Origin: Deltaproteobacteria bacterium
Lineage (GTDB): Bacteria > Desulfobacterota_C > Deferrisomatia > Deferrisomatales > JACRMM01
Reading direction: 5' to 3'
DNA length: 8,140 nt
Assembly (NCBI GenBank): GCA_016218905.1
Contig: JACRCS010000266.1
Location: 1-8,140, forward strand
Part shown: one piece after another, positions 7,276 through 8,140 of the stretch
Numbering within the stretch: the first letter of the stretch is position 1
Layout of the letters: every line of letters begins with the position of its first letter
Translations under genes and position numbers: made by a program
The notes under the pieces: model-generated
The model's input: the letters and a program-made list of their open reading frames with translations, nothing else
Database searches by the model: none
Told to the model about the DNA's origin: nothing

Positions 7276-7313
7276 CCGGGTCCGCCTGACCGTTTCCTCA
7301 AGAGAGCTGCGAG

Positions 7314-7350
7314 GAGGGCAAGGGCTGCAAACCTTGCCCTCTTCTGTATT
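7314..7350 (+). terminator. Intrinsic terminator after rplQ
   Basis: GAGGGCAAGG (7314-7323) and CCTTGCCCTC (7332-7341) form a perfect 10-base-pair stem around an 8-base loop, GCTGCAAA. The tail TTCTGTATT is T-rich but interrupted. It lies 38 bases after the rplQ stop, where the ribosomal transcript should end. The perfect GC-rich stem makes the call good, although the U-tract is imperfect. Confidence 0.82.
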
Positions 7351-7367
7351 ATGCGGGAGGCAGGGTA

Positions 7368-7512
7368 GGGCAGAGTAAAGCAGAAAGAGCAGAAAGGGCA
7401 GAAGGAGCAGAGTTCTATCCTGAACCTGTCTTTCCTGCTTCACCCTGATCTTCCTGCTCTTTCTGTTTACTCTGCTTTTGCTGATCCACGCTGATCTTCC
7501 TGCTTTACTCTG
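7368..7512 (+). repeat. Inverted and direct repeat array of GCAGAAAGA-type units
   Basis: The left side, 7371-7412, is purine-rich with 9-base units (GCAGAAAGA, GCAGAAAGG, GCAGAAGGA). The right side, 7421-7512, is pyrimidine-rich. CAGAGTAAAGCAG at 7371-7383 is exactly inverted at 7500-7512. The block 7371-7392 pairs with 7454-7474 except for one extra G. CTGATCTTCCTGCT occurs at 7445-7458 and again at 7491-7504. The stretch between the terminator and 7571 (about 220 bases) holds this array, a short leader and no gene that I can support. Confidence 0.85.
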
Positions 7513-7570
7513 TTCTTCGGATCGGAAGGAGGAGACGCTGCGAGCACGGCGGACCGGGAAAGAGGCAACG

Positions 7571-8140
7571 TTGGGCGAGAAGGCTGCCCGTTGGCGGCGG
7601 GCCGGAGCGGCGCTCCTCGCGCTACTGGGCGGTGGAATCGCTTCCGTGGTCGCTTCTGCCTTCCTTCCGCCAGCGTACGGTCCTGGCCTGTTCTGGCTCG
7701 GCCTCCTCGCGCTCTTCGTCTGCTTCGCTCTCCTCTGCGCGCTTCAGGTGCGGCTGGCCAAGGACCTGGACCCAGCCCGGCTCGACGAAGCTCAAGAACT
7801 CGCGGCGAGTTCGGTCCGCTCGCTCCTGCCGCTCTGGGACGGCCTCGAGCCGGCTCTCGGTTTGGTCGACCGGCTCCTTGACGCGGCGGTGTCCCTCGCC
7901 GCGAGCTTCCCCTGGCTGGGCGGGAAGCTCCAGGCCCTGCGGCCGGATGAGGTCCGCGGGGTGGTGACGGGACTCCTCGCCGCCGGGCCCCGCGCGAGGG
8001 TCGCCCTGGAACGGCTCGAGGGCGGCATCGAAGGATCCGATCCGGCGGAGGTACAGTCTGCCCTGTCCGAGCTGAAGGCGGCGGCCGAGGTGCTCCGGCC
8101 TTCCATGGAGGCGTTCGCCTCCGCCCGGCGCGAGACACCC
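7571..8140 (+). CDS. Unrecognised two-helix membrane protein, 3'-partial
   Basis: I do not recognise this protein. The frame has no stop from the TTG at 7571 to the window edge (190 codons), and its codons favour G/C at position three like the neighbouring genes. A basic N-terminus (EKAARWRRA) precedes a hydrophobic segment at about residues 11-32 (ALLALLGGGIASVVASAFLP). A short PPAYGPG turn follows, then a second segment at 40-60 (FWLGLLALFVCFALLCAL) and a basic RLAKD flank. This suggests a helical hairpin with both ends in the cytoplasm. The rest, to residue 190, is Ala/Leu-rich and probably helical, without catalytic motifs that I know. The TTG has GAGG at 7562-7565. An in-frame CTG at 7538 follows the better AAGGAGG (7526-7532) and would add 11 residues. 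The gene lies past the rplQ terminator, so it is probably a separate unit. Its 3' end is not in the window. Confidence 0.6.
   Translation, partial: MGEKAARWRRAGAALLALLGGGIASVVASAFLPPAYGPGLFWLGLLALFVCFALLCALQVRLAKDLDPARLDEAQELAASSVRSLLPLWDGLEPALGLVDRLLDAAVSLAASFPWLGGKLQALRPDEVRGVVTGLLAAGPRARVALERLEGGIEGSDPAEVQSALSELKAAAEVLRPSMEAFASARRETP

Noticed and set aside
5089..7443. 784-codon open frame on the minus strand opposite rpsD, rpoA and rplQ
   Set aside because: It is a long shadow of three conserved genes in GC-rich sequence. It has low-complexity Leu/Val/Asp/Arg content and begins inside the repeat array.
7368..7512. CRISPR array
   Set aside because: The units are 7-14 bases, degenerate and inverted, with no conserved 24-40-base repeats separated by unique spacers and no cas gene in the window.
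7467..8138. 223-codon minus-strand open frame at the right end
   Set aside because: It is very rich in Arg, Pro, Gly and Ala. The plus-strand frame has a coherent membrane-protein pattern and better codon bias, so this is taken as its shadow.

Overview
The window is a stretch of the conserved bacterial spc/alpha ribosomal-protein cluster, read entirely on the + strand. It contains rpsE (5' end cut off), rplO, secY, adk, map, infA, rpmJ, rpsM, rpsK, rpsD, rpoA and rplQ. A strong hairpin terminator follows rplQ, then a repeat-rich spacer, then the start of an unrecognised two-helix membrane protein that runs off the 3' edge. The DNA is GC-rich, with G/C strongly preferred at third codon positions.

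The order secY-adk-map-infA-rpmJ-rpsM-rpsK-rpsD-rpoA-rplQ, bacterial-type S4/S13/L17 and a full-length RpoA with its C-terminal domain show a bacterium. A GC-rich Methylomirabilota/Rokubacteria-like or deltaproteobacterial-like lineage would fit the gene order and the repeat-laden spacers. That placement is inference and only weakly held.

Region by region: 1-1021 encodes S5 and L15. The gene usually found between them, rpmD (L30), is absent; its place holds a 97-base spacer with degenerate ~40-base repeats derived from the end of rpsE. 1022-3761 encodes the translocon SecY, adenylate kinase and methionine aminopeptidase, packed with 0, about 26 and -4 bases between them. 3816-4318 encodes IF-1 and L36, separated by a 173-base spacer with two hairpin-forming arrays of 7-base units. 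4371-7275 is the alpha-operon-type block S13, S11, S4, RNA polymerase alpha and L17. 7314-7343 is the terminator. 7368-7512 is a second, different inverted-repeat array. 7571-8140 is the start of the membrane protein.

The genes work together in making proteins: ribosome assembly, initiation (IF-1), N-terminal methionine removal (Map), membrane export (SecY), nucleotide balance (Adk) and transcription (RpoA). Tight spacing and good Shine-Dalgarno sequences suggest one long transcript ending after rplQ. I saw no convincing internal promoter. Nothing here is an evident new defence or mobile system. The items most worth a second look are the two different hairpin repeat arrays, the missing rpmD with repeats in its place, and the downstream membrane protein.
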